In this document: positions 9,926-17,927 of the stretch, piece after piece | Layout: each line of letters starts with the position of its first letter | Position numbering within the stretch: the stretch's first letter is position 1 | DNA from: Halomonas sp. LBP4 | Lineage (GTDB): Bacteria; Pseudomonadota; Gammaproteobacteria; Pseudomonadales; Halomonadaceae | Length of the DNA stretch: 64,000 bases | Assembly (NCBI RefSeq): GCF_003202205.1 | Contig: NZ_PDOG01000002.1 | Coordinates: 573,810 to 637,809 of the forward strand | Direction of reading: 5' to 3' | Notes under the pieces: generated by a model | Told to the model about the DNA's origin: nothing | Database searches by the model: none | What the model saw: the letters and a program-made list of their open reading frames with translations, nothing else | Program-made: the position numbers and the translations under genes

Positions 9926-11199
9926 TGAGCGAGATTCGTCGCCGTGATCCACGCCGCGAGTGGATCGCCCGTAACCGCCTGCATCCCGAGCATCTGGATG
10001 TCCTGGCCGAACTGGGGCAGGGAACTGCCGCGGTAGAGTGGATGGGGCCCAACGGGGTGATTCGCAAGAACCCCCATGCCATCGGCTTTATCGGCCCCAA
10101 TGGCGTCAAGCGCATCGACCGCAGCGGCGCCCAGCAGGGCGGCCAGGCCGCGGGTGGGGCCCGCCAGGCGGCCCAGGACAGCCGTCGCGACGTCACCATC
10201 GAGGCCCCGGCCTTCCTGGTGGCGGTGGTGCCGGAACTCTCCGGCGGGCGCCTCTCCGGCCACGACAAGGACCTGCTGGGCCTGGCCCGGCGCCTGGCCG
10301 ATGCCGACCCCGAGCGTCCCGGCGCCGTGCTGGCCGTGGTCTTCGGCGAGCACAAGGAGGAGGGCTTCGGCGAGGCGGGCATCGATCGCCTGATGCACCT
10401 CGACGACGACGCCTACGCCGGCTTCGCCCCCGAGGCGCGTCTGGCGGCGCTCTCCGCCGTGGAGCGGGAGCTGGCGCCGCGTCACTGGCTGCTGCCCGAC
10501 TCGCCCCTGGGCGGGGCCGACCTGGGGCGGCGCCTGGCGCTGCGCCTGGGCGAGCGCCCCGCCACCGGCGTCTGGCAGATCGAGGCCGATGGCGAGGCAC
10601 CGCTGGGCTGGGGCTGCACCGCCCGCGGTGCGGCGGAGAGCCTGGATATCCAGCGCCCCCTGCCGCGGGTCGCCCTGGCCCTGGCCGAGTGCGCCGAGCC
10701 GGTGGACGAGACCCGTCATGCCGCCGAGCCGCTGAGCCTGGCGGAGGCGATTCCCAGCGCCTTCTCGCGGATCGAGGACCTGGGCCAGGTGGCGGTGGAT
10801 CCCGCCGGGGTGGCGCTCGCCGAGGCGGAGTTCATCGTCTCCGCCGGCAACGGCGTCAAGGATTGGGACGGCTTCCATCATGCTGCCAGGGTGCTGGGGG
10901 CCACCGAGGGTGCCTCCCGCGTGGCGGTGGACGACGGCTTTATGGCACGGGACCGTCAGGTGGGGGCCACCGGTACCTGGGTCACCGCCCGGGTCTACCT
11001 GGCGGTGGGCATCAGTGGGGCCATCCAGCACCTGCAGGGCATCCAGAGCTGCGACAAGGTGGTGGCCATCAACCTCGACCCCGGATGCGACATGATCAAG
11101 CGCGCCGACCTGGCGGTGATCGGCGACAGCGGCGAGATCCTCGCCGCCCTGGTGGCCAAGGTGGAACAGCAGCGAGGAGGGCAGCGCGATGCGGCCTGA
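9925..11199 (+). CDS. etfA: Electron transfer flavoprotein alpha subunit, dimethylglycine-specific
   Basis: A 424-residue EtfA. The C-terminal third has the FAD-binding signature of the family (GATGTWVTARVYLAVGISG and AINLDPGCDMIKRADL). It is longer than housekeeping EtfA (about 310 residues) because of an N-terminal extension of about 90 residues with the GPNGVIRKNPHAIGFIGPNG repeat-like segment; the same extension is known in the ETF of betaine operons. It pairs with the following EtfB to carry electrons from DgcA/DgcB to the respiratory chain. The start codon overlaps the dgcB stop by one base, implying translational coupling, with GAGGAGGTGA directly upstream. Confidence 0.93.
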   Translation: MSEIRRRDPRREWIARNRLHPEHLDVLAELGQGTAAVEWMGPNGVIRKNPHAIGFIGPNGVKRIDRSGAQQGGQAAGGARQAAQDSRRDVTIEAPAFLVAVVPELSGGRLSGHDKDLLGLARRLADADPERPGAVLAVVFGEHKEEGFGEAGIDRLMHLDDDAYAGFAPEARLAALSAVERELAPRHWLLPDSPLGGADLGRRLALRLGERPATGVWQIEADGEAPLGWGCTARGAAESLDIQRPLPRVALALAECAEPVDETRHAAEPLSLAEAIPSAFSRIEDLGQVAVDPAGVALAEAEFIVSAGNGVKDWDGFHHAARVLGATEGASRVAVDDGFMARDRQVGATGTWVTARVYLAVGISGAIQHLQGIQSCDKVVAINLDPGCDMIKRADLAVIGDSGEILAALVAKVEQQRGGQRDAA

Positions 11200-11995
11200 A
11201 CAGCAGGGAGTCGAGGTGGCGGTACTGGTCTCGGTGGGTCGCCACCCCATCACCGGGCGCGCCCGCCGCGCCGATCAGGATGCCCGGGGCCTGGAGTTGG
11301 CCCTGGGCCTGGAGCGCCAGCTGCCCGGCAGCCGGGTCAGCCTGCTGCATGCCGGCCCGCGCGGCGAGGAGAGCGAAGCGGCGCTGCGCGGCTACCTGGG
11401 CATGGGACTGGAGAGCCTGACGCTGCTGGAGCAGGCCGAGGGCAGCGATGCCATCCCGGCCCTGGCCGAGCACCTGGCCGCGGCGCCGCCGCAGCTGGTG
11501 ATCACCGGCGCTCGGGCGGAGCGTGGCGAAGGCTCGGGACTCTTGCCCTATGCCCTGGCCGAGCGCCTGGGCTGGCCGCTGGTCAATGGCCTGGCCGCGG
11601 TGGAAAAGGTCGAGAACGGCGTGGCGACCCTGTTGCAGGCCCTGCCCCGGGGCCAGCGGCGGCGTCTCAAGGTACGCCTGCCGGCCATCGTCAGCGTGGA
11701 TGGGGCGGCCCCGGTGGCGCGCCAGAGCGCCTTCGGCCCGGCCCGCCGGGCCGAGCTCGAGGCGACCTCGGTCCCCGCCGAGCCCGATCGGGAGCTGGCC
11801 GAGTGGCGGCTGGCCCCGGCCCGCAAGCGCCCCAAGCGCCTGAAGATCGTCAAGGCCGCCTCGGCCCGGGATCGCTTCAAGGCCGCCGCCGCCAAGGCGG
11901 AGGGCGGCAGCGGCCAGGTGCTGGAAGGCGTCTCGGCGGAGCAGGGCGCCGAGGCGATCCTCAAGCTGCTCAAGGAAGAGGGCGTCCTACGCTAG
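11189..11995 (+). CDS. etfB: Electron transfer flavoprotein beta subunit
   Basis: A 268-residue EtfB, AMP-binding partner of EtfA. The N-terminus shows the EtfB pattern VLVSVGRHPITGRARRADQD and DARGLELALGL, and the core has LPYALAERLGWPLVNGLAAVE and LPAIVSVDGAAP. It starts 11 bases inside etfA, with AGGAGGGCA ahead of the ATG, so the two subunits are translationally coupled. It is the last gene of the dgc operon; a strong hairpin follows about 55 bases after the stop. Confidence 0.92.
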   Translation: MRPEQQGVEVAVLVSVGRHPITGRARRADQDARGLELALGLERQLPGSRVSLLHAGPRGEESEAALRGYLGMGLESLTLLEQAEGSDAIPALAEHLAAAPPQLVITGARAERGEGSGLLPYALAERLGWPLVNGLAAVEKVENGVATLLQALPRGQRRRLKVRLPAIVSVDGAAPVARQSAFGPARRAELEATSVPAEPDRELAEWRLAPARKRPKRLKIVKAASARDRFKAAAAKAEGGSGQVLEGVSAEQGAEAILKLLKEEGVLR

Positions 11996-12049
11996 GGCTC
12001 GTTTGCCATGCCCTGGCCCTTCGACATGCCCCCCTGGCCGCCGACGAGA

Positions 12050-12080
12050 GGTGCGAGGCGAAGATGGGTCGCCTCGCACC
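12050..12080. terminator. Bidirectional hairpin between convergent etfB and propeller gene
   Basis: A perfect 12-bp stem, GGTGCGAGGCGA (12050-12061) with TCGCCTCGCACC (12069-12080), lies between the ends of two convergent genes. Position and symmetry suit a shared terminator, though no T-run follows on either strand. Confidence 0.6.
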
Positions 12081-12089
12081 GGGACCGAG

Positions 12090-13409
12090 TCAGTGGTGGC
12101 CTGCCTCGATCAGGACGCCGGGATCGAACAGGATCATGTGCGGGCCGGCCGGGCCGACGCCGTTCTCCTTCTGCACGCTCGAGAAGTCCGCCCAGGCACT
12201 GCCGTCCTCCGTCACGTGCGACAGCCCGCCCTGCTCGGCATCCACCTCGAGCAGATAGATGCCGTAAGCGTCGTTGCGGGGGCCGAACTCCGGGTCGTCA
12301 TCCAACGTGCTCAACACCGAGTTGGTAACGTACAGCCGCTCCCCGTCGGGACTCAGGCGCATCATGCATGGGTGTGGCACGGATGCCTCACCCACCAGTT
12401 CCGGCTGGTAGGGATCGCTGATCTCGTACTGCTGTACCTGGTCACCGAACCAGTTCGCGATGTAGAGATAGCGGTCATCGGGCGAGAGGGTCATGTCACA
12501 AGGCAGGGCGAGGTCGCTCAGGACCCGGTGGAAATCCAGCAGGCCGTTGCCGTCCTCGTCCTCCCACAGCCAGGCGTTCCCGGAGGTGCCTATCGTGTAG
12601 CCGTAGCGCGCGTCGGACGCGTGGAACCAGTCCGCCTCCGTGGCACCACTCTGCTCGCCGAGGTGCACGACCTGAATGACCTCCTCCTTCTCCAGGTCCC
12701 ACACGGAGACGGTGTCGCCACTCGGTCCGTACGGATTCTCCAGCACGTCTCCCGGGAATCCCCAGGTGGTGGTGACCAGCCGGTTGAGGTCGGCGTTATA
12801 GGCGATGTCGTACATGAACTCGGGGCCGGTTTCATCCGCCGCCCGCTCGGGGCCTGGACCGAAGTGACGCACGAACGCGCCGGTCTCGCCGTCGATCAGC
12901 ACCAGGCCGCCGGGGCCGGTGCTGGGGGTGTCGGCGCCGAGCATCGACACCAAGGCGACGCCGCCGGGCAGCGGGCTCACCGTATGCGGTGCGACGTAGC
13001 CGCTGTCCGGCCGCAGGCCTTCCTCCTCCCGGACGAGTTGCGGGGCCAGCGGGTCTTCGGAGATGTCGAACACGTAGATGCGATCGGAGAACAGTCCCGG
13101 GATGAGGAGCCGCTCCTGATCCAGCGAGTAGTCCCAATGGTGGACGTTGTCGCCCACGTGCGTGAGAGACTCCATCCTCACGATCTCGCCATATTCGTCC
13201 GCACGGTCCGGGTCGGCGCCGACGATGGCCAGCATGTCCGGGTTGTTCCCGTCGCCCGCGTCGATGGCGACCACATAGAGGAACGCCTCGCGCGGTGTGT
13301 CGCCATGCTCCTCGGTACCCTCCGAGGCCAGGGGGAAACCGCTCGCCAGGACCAGTGCCATGCCCACTGGAGCCGCCAGTGCCTTGGGTGAAAGATTGCG
13401 ATGTCTCAT
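12090..13409 (-). CDS. Exported selenium-binding-protein / methanethiol-oxidase-like beta-propeller
   Basis: A 439-residue protein with a signal peptide (about 1-29, ending GFPLASEG). Its propeller repeats resemble SBP56/methanethiol oxidase: VHHWDYSL, VAPHTVSPLPGGVALVSMLG, TIGTSGNAWLW, MTLSPDDRYLYIANW and MMRLSPDGERLYVTNS. Methanethiol oxidases convert methanethiol to formaldehyde, sulfide and peroxide and use histidine-bound copper; histidines in the HHW and APHTV motifs are candidate ligands here. Such activity would fit a neighbourhood rich in formaldehyde and formate enzymes, but the substrate is inferred. Other propeller proteins (lactonase-like) cannot be excluded. No selenocysteine is involved. 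It reads against the dgc operon. Confidence 0.68.
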   Translation of the reverse strand: MRHRNLSPKALAAPVGMALVLASGFPLASEGTEEHGDTPREAFLYVVAIDAGDGNNPDMLAIVGADPDRADEYGEIVRMESLTHVGDNVHHWDYSLDQERLLIPGLFSDRIYVFDISEDPLAPQLVREEEGLRPDSGYVAPHTVSPLPGGVALVSMLGADTPSTGPGGLVLIDGETGAFVRHFGPGPERAADETGPEFMYDIAYNADLNRLVTTTWGFPGDVLENPYGPSGDTVSVWDLEKEEVIQVVHLGEQSGATEADWFHASDARYGYTIGTSGNAWLWEDEDGNGLLDFHRVLSDLALPCDMTLSPDDRYLYIANWFGDQVQQYEISDPYQPELVGEASVPHPCMMRLSPDGERLYVTNSVLSTLDDDPEFGPRNDAYGIYLLEVDAEQGGLSHVTEDGSAWADFSSVQKENGVGPAGPHMILFDPGVLIEAGHH

Positions 13410-13451
13410 GGTCTGCCTCCTTGCGGAGACGGGGCCCGCCTCCGCTTCGGG

Positions 13452-13751
13452 TCACGCCGCCATCTTCTCGGCCACATAGACCTTGTTGAAGGGGTTATCG
13501 AAGGGGACGACCTCGACCCGGGCGAAGCCGGCCTTGGCGGCCAGTTCGCGGACCCGCGATTCCGGCAGGCCACAAGTGCCGAAGCCGGCGCCCTGCATGC
13601 CCGGTGATGTGGTCATGCAATAGGTCACGCTCCAAGCGTAGAACATCGCGCCGATGGGGCCGAGATTGTCTTCCAACCGATCGGCCACGCGGAACTCGAG
13701 CAGCAGCCAGGCAACGTCATGCCGCGGACTGCTCCGCTCCAGTTGGACCAC
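13452..13751 (-). pseudogene. C-terminal fragment of a SAM-dependent methyltransferase
   Basis: The 99 residues resemble only the C-terminal end of a class I methyltransferase (GAMFYAWSVTYCMTTS, GLPESRVRELAAKAGF, VPFDNPFNKVYV). The SAM-binding motifs that should come first are absent, and the sequence upstream of 13751 offers no continuation in any frame. It is therefore most likely an N-terminally deleted remnant, lying 42 bases ahead of the propeller gene on the same strand. The deletion may have brought the propeller gene beside the hairpin at 13843-13874. Confidence 0.65.
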
Positions 13752-13842
13752 TTCACTCCTGATGACTTAGGTGGCCCGGCCAGCTTCAATAAGAGCGGTG
13801 TTCTCAACGCCACCGTGAGCTCACATCGATACGTTACTGCAA

Positions 13843-13874
13843 CGAGATCGCCCCGCTGCTGCGGGGCGATCTCG
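13843..13874 (-). terminator. Hairpin downstream of the IalB-like gene
   Basis: A perfect 14-bp stem, CGAGATCGCCCCGC with GCGGGGCGATCTCG, has a four-base loop and lies about 70 bases beyond the stop of the minus-strand gene at 13945. It is a likely transcription terminator or RNA-end stabiliser. Confidence 0.6.
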
Positions 13875-13944
13875 CCGGTACGCCCTAAAGGCGTTTTGAC
13901 GCGGCCTCAATGATGCTGGGGCTGGCGCTTGGTGGGGCCCTCCG

Positions 13945-14475
13945 TCAGGGGGCGATGCGGGCGTTGGCGTCGGTGAAGCCCATCAGGGAGATGTCGAGGT
14001 CCATGCGGTCGCCGCGGGGCCCGATCAGGCTCAGCGTGGCCGCGCTGCCGCCGCGCAATGCCTGCAGCAGGGCCGGCTCGACGGGAAGGTCGGCACGGCA
14101 GCCCTGCTGCAGGCAGGTCTGGTAGGGGAACTGGGCCGGCTCGACACCGTCCACGCTCAGCTGCAGGCCAGAGGCGAGATGCACGCCCAGTGGCAGCAGG
14201 AAGGTCATCGCCGGGCCCTCGAGCTGCGGCGGGTAGGCCATGATCACCCGCATCAGGGGCTGGTCGCTGTCCGGGTTGCTGACCACCTGGCTCATCGTGC
14301 AGATGCCCGCGCTGGCCTCTCTCGGACAGATCACCTCCCAGTCACGAAATTGCTCGGTGGTGACATCGGTGTCGGCGCCCTCCGGCGAGGCTTGCTGGGC
14401 GAAGGCGTTGGTCGCCAGGGCCAGCAGCGACAGCAGGCCGGTCAGGCACAGGAATCGGGTGGAACGGTTCGACAT
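13945..14475 (-). CDS. IalB-family (invasion-associated locus B) exported protein
   Basis: A 176-residue protein with a signal peptide (residues 1 to about 26, cleavage near AFAQQ). The core matches the IalB family: FRDWEVICP, cysteine pairs (C-PREASAGI-C and C-LQQG-C), AYPPQLEGPAMTFLLPLGV and a glycine-rich ending GFTDANARI. IalB-like proteins are widespread small periplasmic proteins of uncertain role in non-pathogens. The ATG at 14475 is chosen because GAGGAGG lies just upstream and the signal peptide starts there; the longer frame upstream is not protein-like. Confidence 0.78.
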   Translation of the reverse strand: MSNRSTRFLCLTGLLSLLALATNAFAQQASPEGADTDVTTEQFRDWEVICPREASAGICTMSQVVSNPDSDQPLMRVIMAYPPQLEGPAMTFLLPLGVHLASGLQLSVDGVEPAQFPYQTCLQQGCRADLPVEPALLQALRGGSAATLSLIGPRGDRMDLDISLMGFTDANARIAP

Positions 14476-14651
14476 CGGTGGTACCTCCTCGGCCTCGATG
14501 GCCATGAACTCTCGATCGGGTCGTCTCTCCGTGGCGTCTTCGACAGGCGAATGGGTGTCCGACGAGCGGCCAGAAGGGAAAGCACTACCATGCCCGCTCG
14601 CCTCCTCGAGGTCGAGCCCCTCGGGCCTCGCGGTGAGAGAGCCCCGACGCA

Positions 14652-14676
14652 ACGACCCCGGCAATGCCGGGGTCGT
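14652..14676 (-). terminator. Terminator hairpin after the first BCCT transporter
   Basis: A perfect 11-bp stem, ACGACCCCGGC with GCCGGGGTCGT and loop AAT, lies about 50 bases past the end of the minus-strand transporter gene. Confidence 0.65.
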
Positions 14677-14725
14677 CTCGTTCCGCTTCAGGGTGCCTGC
14701 CCCGGAGGGGCCGACGCAGGACGGC

Positions 14726-16303
14726 TCAGTCGGTTGTCCTGGCCAGCACCAGTCTGCTCTGCTCCTCCCGCAGTCCCTTGACCAGGCTGTAGGCCATCAC
14801 CAGCAGGATCAGGGTGAAGGGCAGGCCGGTGGCCACTGCGCCGGCCTGCAGGGCGCCCAGCGCGGTTTCACCGCCGCCGTAGAGCAGGATACCGGCGATC
14901 ACTCCCTCCAGGGTGGCCCAGAGGACACGCTGGCCGCGGGGCGCATCGGTCTTGCCACCGGCGGTGATGTTGTCGATTACCAGCGAGCCGGAGTCCGAGG
15001 AGGTGATGAAGAAGATCAGCACCAGCAGGATCGCCAGGCTGGAGGTCAGGGTGGTCAGCGGCAGATGCTCGAGCATCTGGAACATCGCCAGGGAGACGTC
15101 GCTGATGCCGTGGGCCAGCTCACCGACGCCGGCGGCGGACTGAGCCAGGGCGGTACCGCCGAAGGCGCTCATCCAGACGATGGTGACCAGGGTCGGCACC
15201 ACCAGCACGGCGGTAAGGAACTCGCGCACCGTGCGCCCCCGCGAGACCCGGGCGATGAACATGCCGACGAAGGGCGACCAGGAGATCCACCAGGCCCAGT
15301 AGAACACCGTCCAGCCGTGATACCAGGTGGTGTCGTCACGCCCGACCCAGTTGGAGAGCGGCACGATATGGCTGACATAGGCGAGGGTGGTATCCCACAG
15401 GTTGTTGAGGAACAGCAGGGTGGAGCCGGTGATGACCACGAAGACCAGCAGGGCGAGGGCGATCACCATGTTGATGTTGGAGAACAGCTTCACCCCGCCG
15501 TCGATGCCCCGCCACACCGAGAACAGCGCGACCACGGTGACGCCGACGATGATGGCGAGCTGGGTGCCGATGGTGTTGGGGATGTCGAACAGGTAGTTGA
15601 GCCCGCCCGCGGCCTGGGAGGCGCCGAAGCCCAGCGAGGTGGCCAGGCCGAAGATGGTCGCCAGCACCGCGACGATGTCGATGACATGGCCGAACCAGCC
15701 ACGCACCCGGTCGCCGAGGATCGGGGTGAAGGCCGAGCGCAGGGTCAGGGGCAGGCCGCGGTTGTAGGCGAAGAAGGCCAGCGACAGGCCGACCACGCCG
15801 TAGATCGCCCAGGGGTGCAGGCCCCAGTGGAACATGGTGGCGCCGATCGCGGCACTCGCCCCGGCCGGGGTGTGGGCGGCGGCGTTGAGCGGCGTGCCGT
15901 ACCAGTCGGTGTAGTAGGCCACCGGCTCGGCCACGCTCCAGAACATCAGGCCGATGCCCATGCCCGCCGCGAACAGCATGGCGAACCAGGAGGTGGTCGA
16001 GTACTCCGGCCGGGCCCCGTCGCCGCCGAGCCGAATCCGGCCCACCGGCAGCACGATCAGCGCGATGCTCAGCAGCACGAAGAGGTTGCCGGCGATCATG
16101 AACAGCCAATCGAAGTGCTCGATGGACCAGCCCCGGGCCGTGGTCAGTTGGGAGTTGGCGGCATCGGGATAGATCAGGGCATAGAGAATGAAGGCCAGGA
16201 TGGCCAGCGCCGAGAGGGGAAAGACGGGGTGGTGGAAATCCAGCCCCAGTATCTGAGTATTGTCCTGTCCGGGGGACAGGATCGGGTCGTCATCGCTCTT
16301 CAT
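14726..16303 (-). CDS. BCCT-family compatible-solute transporter
   Basis: A 525-residue betaine/carnitine/choline-type secondary transporter with about 12 membrane spans. Family signatures are FHWGLHPWAIYG, the tryptophan-rich WTVFYWAWWISWSPFVG, ARVSRGRTVREF and FFITSSDSGSLVIDN. The ATG at 16303 (MKSDDDP) is chosen because AAGGAA lies upstream and hydrophobic sequence begins soon after. BCCT carriers import glycine betaine or choline with sodium or protons. Lying divergently beside fdhA and among betaine-degradation genes, this one probably feeds catabolism, but the substrate cannot be read from sequence. There is no long regulatory C-terminal tail of the BetP/BetT kind. Confidence 0.92.
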   Translation of the reverse strand: MKSDDDPILSPGQDNTQILGLDFHHPVFPLSALAILAFILYALIYPDAANSQLTTARGWSIEHFDWLFMIAGNLFVLLSIALIVLPVGRIRLGGDGARPEYSTTSWFAMLFAAGMGIGLMFWSVAEPVAYYTDWYGTPLNAAAHTPAGASAAIGATMFHWGLHPWAIYGVVGLSLAFFAYNRGLPLTLRSAFTPILGDRVRGWFGHVIDIVAVLATIFGLATSLGFGASQAAGGLNYLFDIPNTIGTQLAIIVGVTVVALFSVWRGIDGGVKLFSNINMVIALALLVFVVITGSTLLFLNNLWDTTLAYVSHIVPLSNWVGRDDTTWYHGWTVFYWAWWISWSPFVGMFIARVSRGRTVREFLTAVLVVPTLVTIVWMSAFGGTALAQSAAGVGELAHGISDVSLAMFQMLEHLPLTTLTSSLAILLVLIFFITSSDSGSLVIDNITAGGKTDAPRGQRVLWATLEGVIAGILLYGGGETALGALQAGAVATGLPFTLILLVMAYSLVKGLREEQSRLVLARTTD

Positions 16304-16330
16304 CGGGGTTCCTTGGGTGTTGTTGTTGGT

Positions 16331-16357
16331 CCCCGGGGATGCCGGAGCATCCCCGGG
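16331..16357 (-). promoter_or_regulatory. Hairpin in the 5' leader of the BCCT transporter gene
   Basis: CCCGGGGATGC and its complement GCATCCCCGGG form an 11-bp perfect stem with a four-base loop (CGGA). It lies 28-54 bases upstream of the transporter start on its transcribed side, between the divergent transporter and fdhA genes. It may affect translation or RNA stability. Confidence 0.4.
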
Positions 16358-16566
16358 CCTGCGCATTGTTGAGCCTGCCGGGGAAGGGGGGTGTCGTGAA
16401 AACGACCTCCGGATATCCACGCGCACATGCGATGAATCATGCTGAAGAGGATGTCGTGATTGAGCATAGAGATGACTCATTGGGAAACGAGTGCGGTGAG
16501 CAGTACCGCTAAGGTCTCTGAGTGGCGTTTGCGCCACCCCCTACAACAAGACACAGGAAGCCAGCC

Positions 16567-17760
16567 ATGAGTGCAGCCAACCGCGGAGTCGTCTACAAGG
16601 GCCCGGGTAAAGTCGCCGTCGAATCCATCGCCTATCCGGAGCTTGCCCTCGGCAATCGCAAATGCGACCACGGCGTGATCCTGAAAGTCGTCACCACCAA
16701 CATCTGTGGTAGCGATCAGCATATGGTGCGTGGCCGCACCACCGCGCCGTCCGGCCTGGTGCTGGGCCACGAGATCACCGGCCTGGTGGTCGAGTGCGGC
16801 CGCGATGTCGAATTCATCAAGCCGGGCGACCTGGTCTCGGTGCCGTTCAACATCGCCTGCGGCCGTTGCCGCAACTGCAAGGAGGGCCGCACCGGCATCT
16901 GCCTCAACGTCAATCCGGCGCGTCCCGGCGCGGCCTACGGCTATGTCGACATGGGCGGCTGGGTCGGCGGACAGACCGAGTACGTCATGGTGCCCTACGC
17001 CGACTTCAACCTGCTGAAGTTCCCGGACGCCGACCAGGCCATGGAGAAGATCCGTGACCTGACCCTGCTCTCGGACATCTTTCCCACCGGCTTCCACGGC
17101 TGCGTTACCGCCGGGGTGGGGCCGGGCAGTACCGTCTATATCGCCGGCGCCGGCCCCGTGGGCCTGGCGGCGGCGGTCTCCGCCCAGTTGCTCGGGGCCG
17201 CCTGCGTCATCGTCGGCGACATGATCGAAGAACGTCTGGCCCAGGCCCGCAGCTTCGGTTGCGAAACCCTCGACCTGACCCAGGACGGCGACATGGCCGA
17301 CAAGCTGGAGGCGATCCTCGGCGAGCGTGAAGTCGACTGCTTTGTGGACTGCGTCGGCTTCGAAGCCCATGCCTGTGGCTGCAACCACGGCAAGGAAGCA
17401 CCTGCCACCGTACTGAACTCGGCGATGCAGCTGACCCGGGCCGGCGGTCAGATCGGTATCCCGGGCCTGTACGTGACCGAAGACCCGGGCGCTGTCGACG
17501 AAGCCGCCAAGCATGGCGCGCTGAGCATGCAATTCGGCCTCGGCTGGGCCAAGTCTCACTCCTTCCATACCGGCCAGTGCCCGGTGATGCAGTACCATCG
17601 CCCGCTGATGCAAGCGATCCTGTTCGGCAAGGTCAATATTGCCGATGCGGTCAACGTCCAGATGATCACCCTGGACGAAGCCCCGCAGGGCTACGCCGAC
17701 TTCGACGGCGGCGCGGCCAAGAAATTCGTCATCGACCCCCATGGCAGCGTCGCCGCCTGA
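16567..17760 (+). CDS. fdhA: Glutathione-independent formaldehyde dehydrogenase
   Basis: A 397-residue zinc- and NAD-dependent alcohol-dehydrogenase-family enzyme of the Pseudomonas putida formaldehyde dehydrogenase (dismutase) type, which oxidises formaldehyde directly to formate. Visible are the catalytic zinc region (NICGSDQHM, GHEITG), four structural zinc cysteines (C-GR-C-RN-C-KEGRTGI-C), and the NAD motif (IAGAGPVGLAAA). The long insert around VNPARPGAAYGYVDMGGW is characteristic of this subfamily. The ATG at 16567 follows ACAGGAAG. It provides a second formaldehyde route in addition to frmA/fghA and lies just upstream of formate dehydrogenase, which would use its product. Confidence 0.94.
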   Translation: MSAANRGVVYKGPGKVAVESIAYPELALGNRKCDHGVILKVVTTNICGSDQHMVRGRTTAPSGLVLGHEITGLVVECGRDVEFIKPGDLVSVPFNIACGRCRNCKEGRTGICLNVNPARPGAAYGYVDMGGWVGGQTEYVMVPYADFNLLKFPDADQAMEKIRDLTLLSDIFPTGFHGCVTAGVGPGSTVYIAGAGPVGLAAAVSAQLLGAACVIVGDMIEERLAQARSFGCETLDLTQDGDMADKLEAILGEREVDCFVDCVGFEAHACGCNHGKEAPATVLNSAMQLTRAGGQIGIPGLYVTEDPGAVDEAAKHGALSMQFGLGWAKSHSFHTGQCPVMQYHRPLMQAILFGKVNIADAVNVQMITLDEAPQGYADFDGGAAKKFVIDPHGSVAA

Positions 17761-17781
17761 CCTGTCCGATCGCCAGCGAGC

Positions 17782-17804
17782 GGCCCCGGCAGGATGCCGG
17801 GGCC
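17782..17804 (+). terminator. Hairpin after fdhA
   Basis: GGCCCCGGCA and TGCCGGGGCC form a perfect 10-bp stem with loop GGA, 21 bases after the fdhA stop. There is no T-run; it may terminate or attenuate transcription towards formate dehydrogenase. Confidence 0.5.
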
Positions 17805-17927
17805 ATCCCCGAAACGACCTCTGCATGTCCGGGGGCTGCCTTCCGGGTCTGCCGGGCATTGCCCCTGCCCGAAGCCGGTGCGAACATGCAAGACAGGTAA
17901 GCGCCAACCGAGAACAACGAGCCCCTC

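Noticed and set aside
12003..13391. A 462-residue plus-strand frame antisense to the propeller gene
   Set aside because: The minus strand has a signal peptide and family motifs; the plus-strand product has none and lacks a ribosome-binding site.
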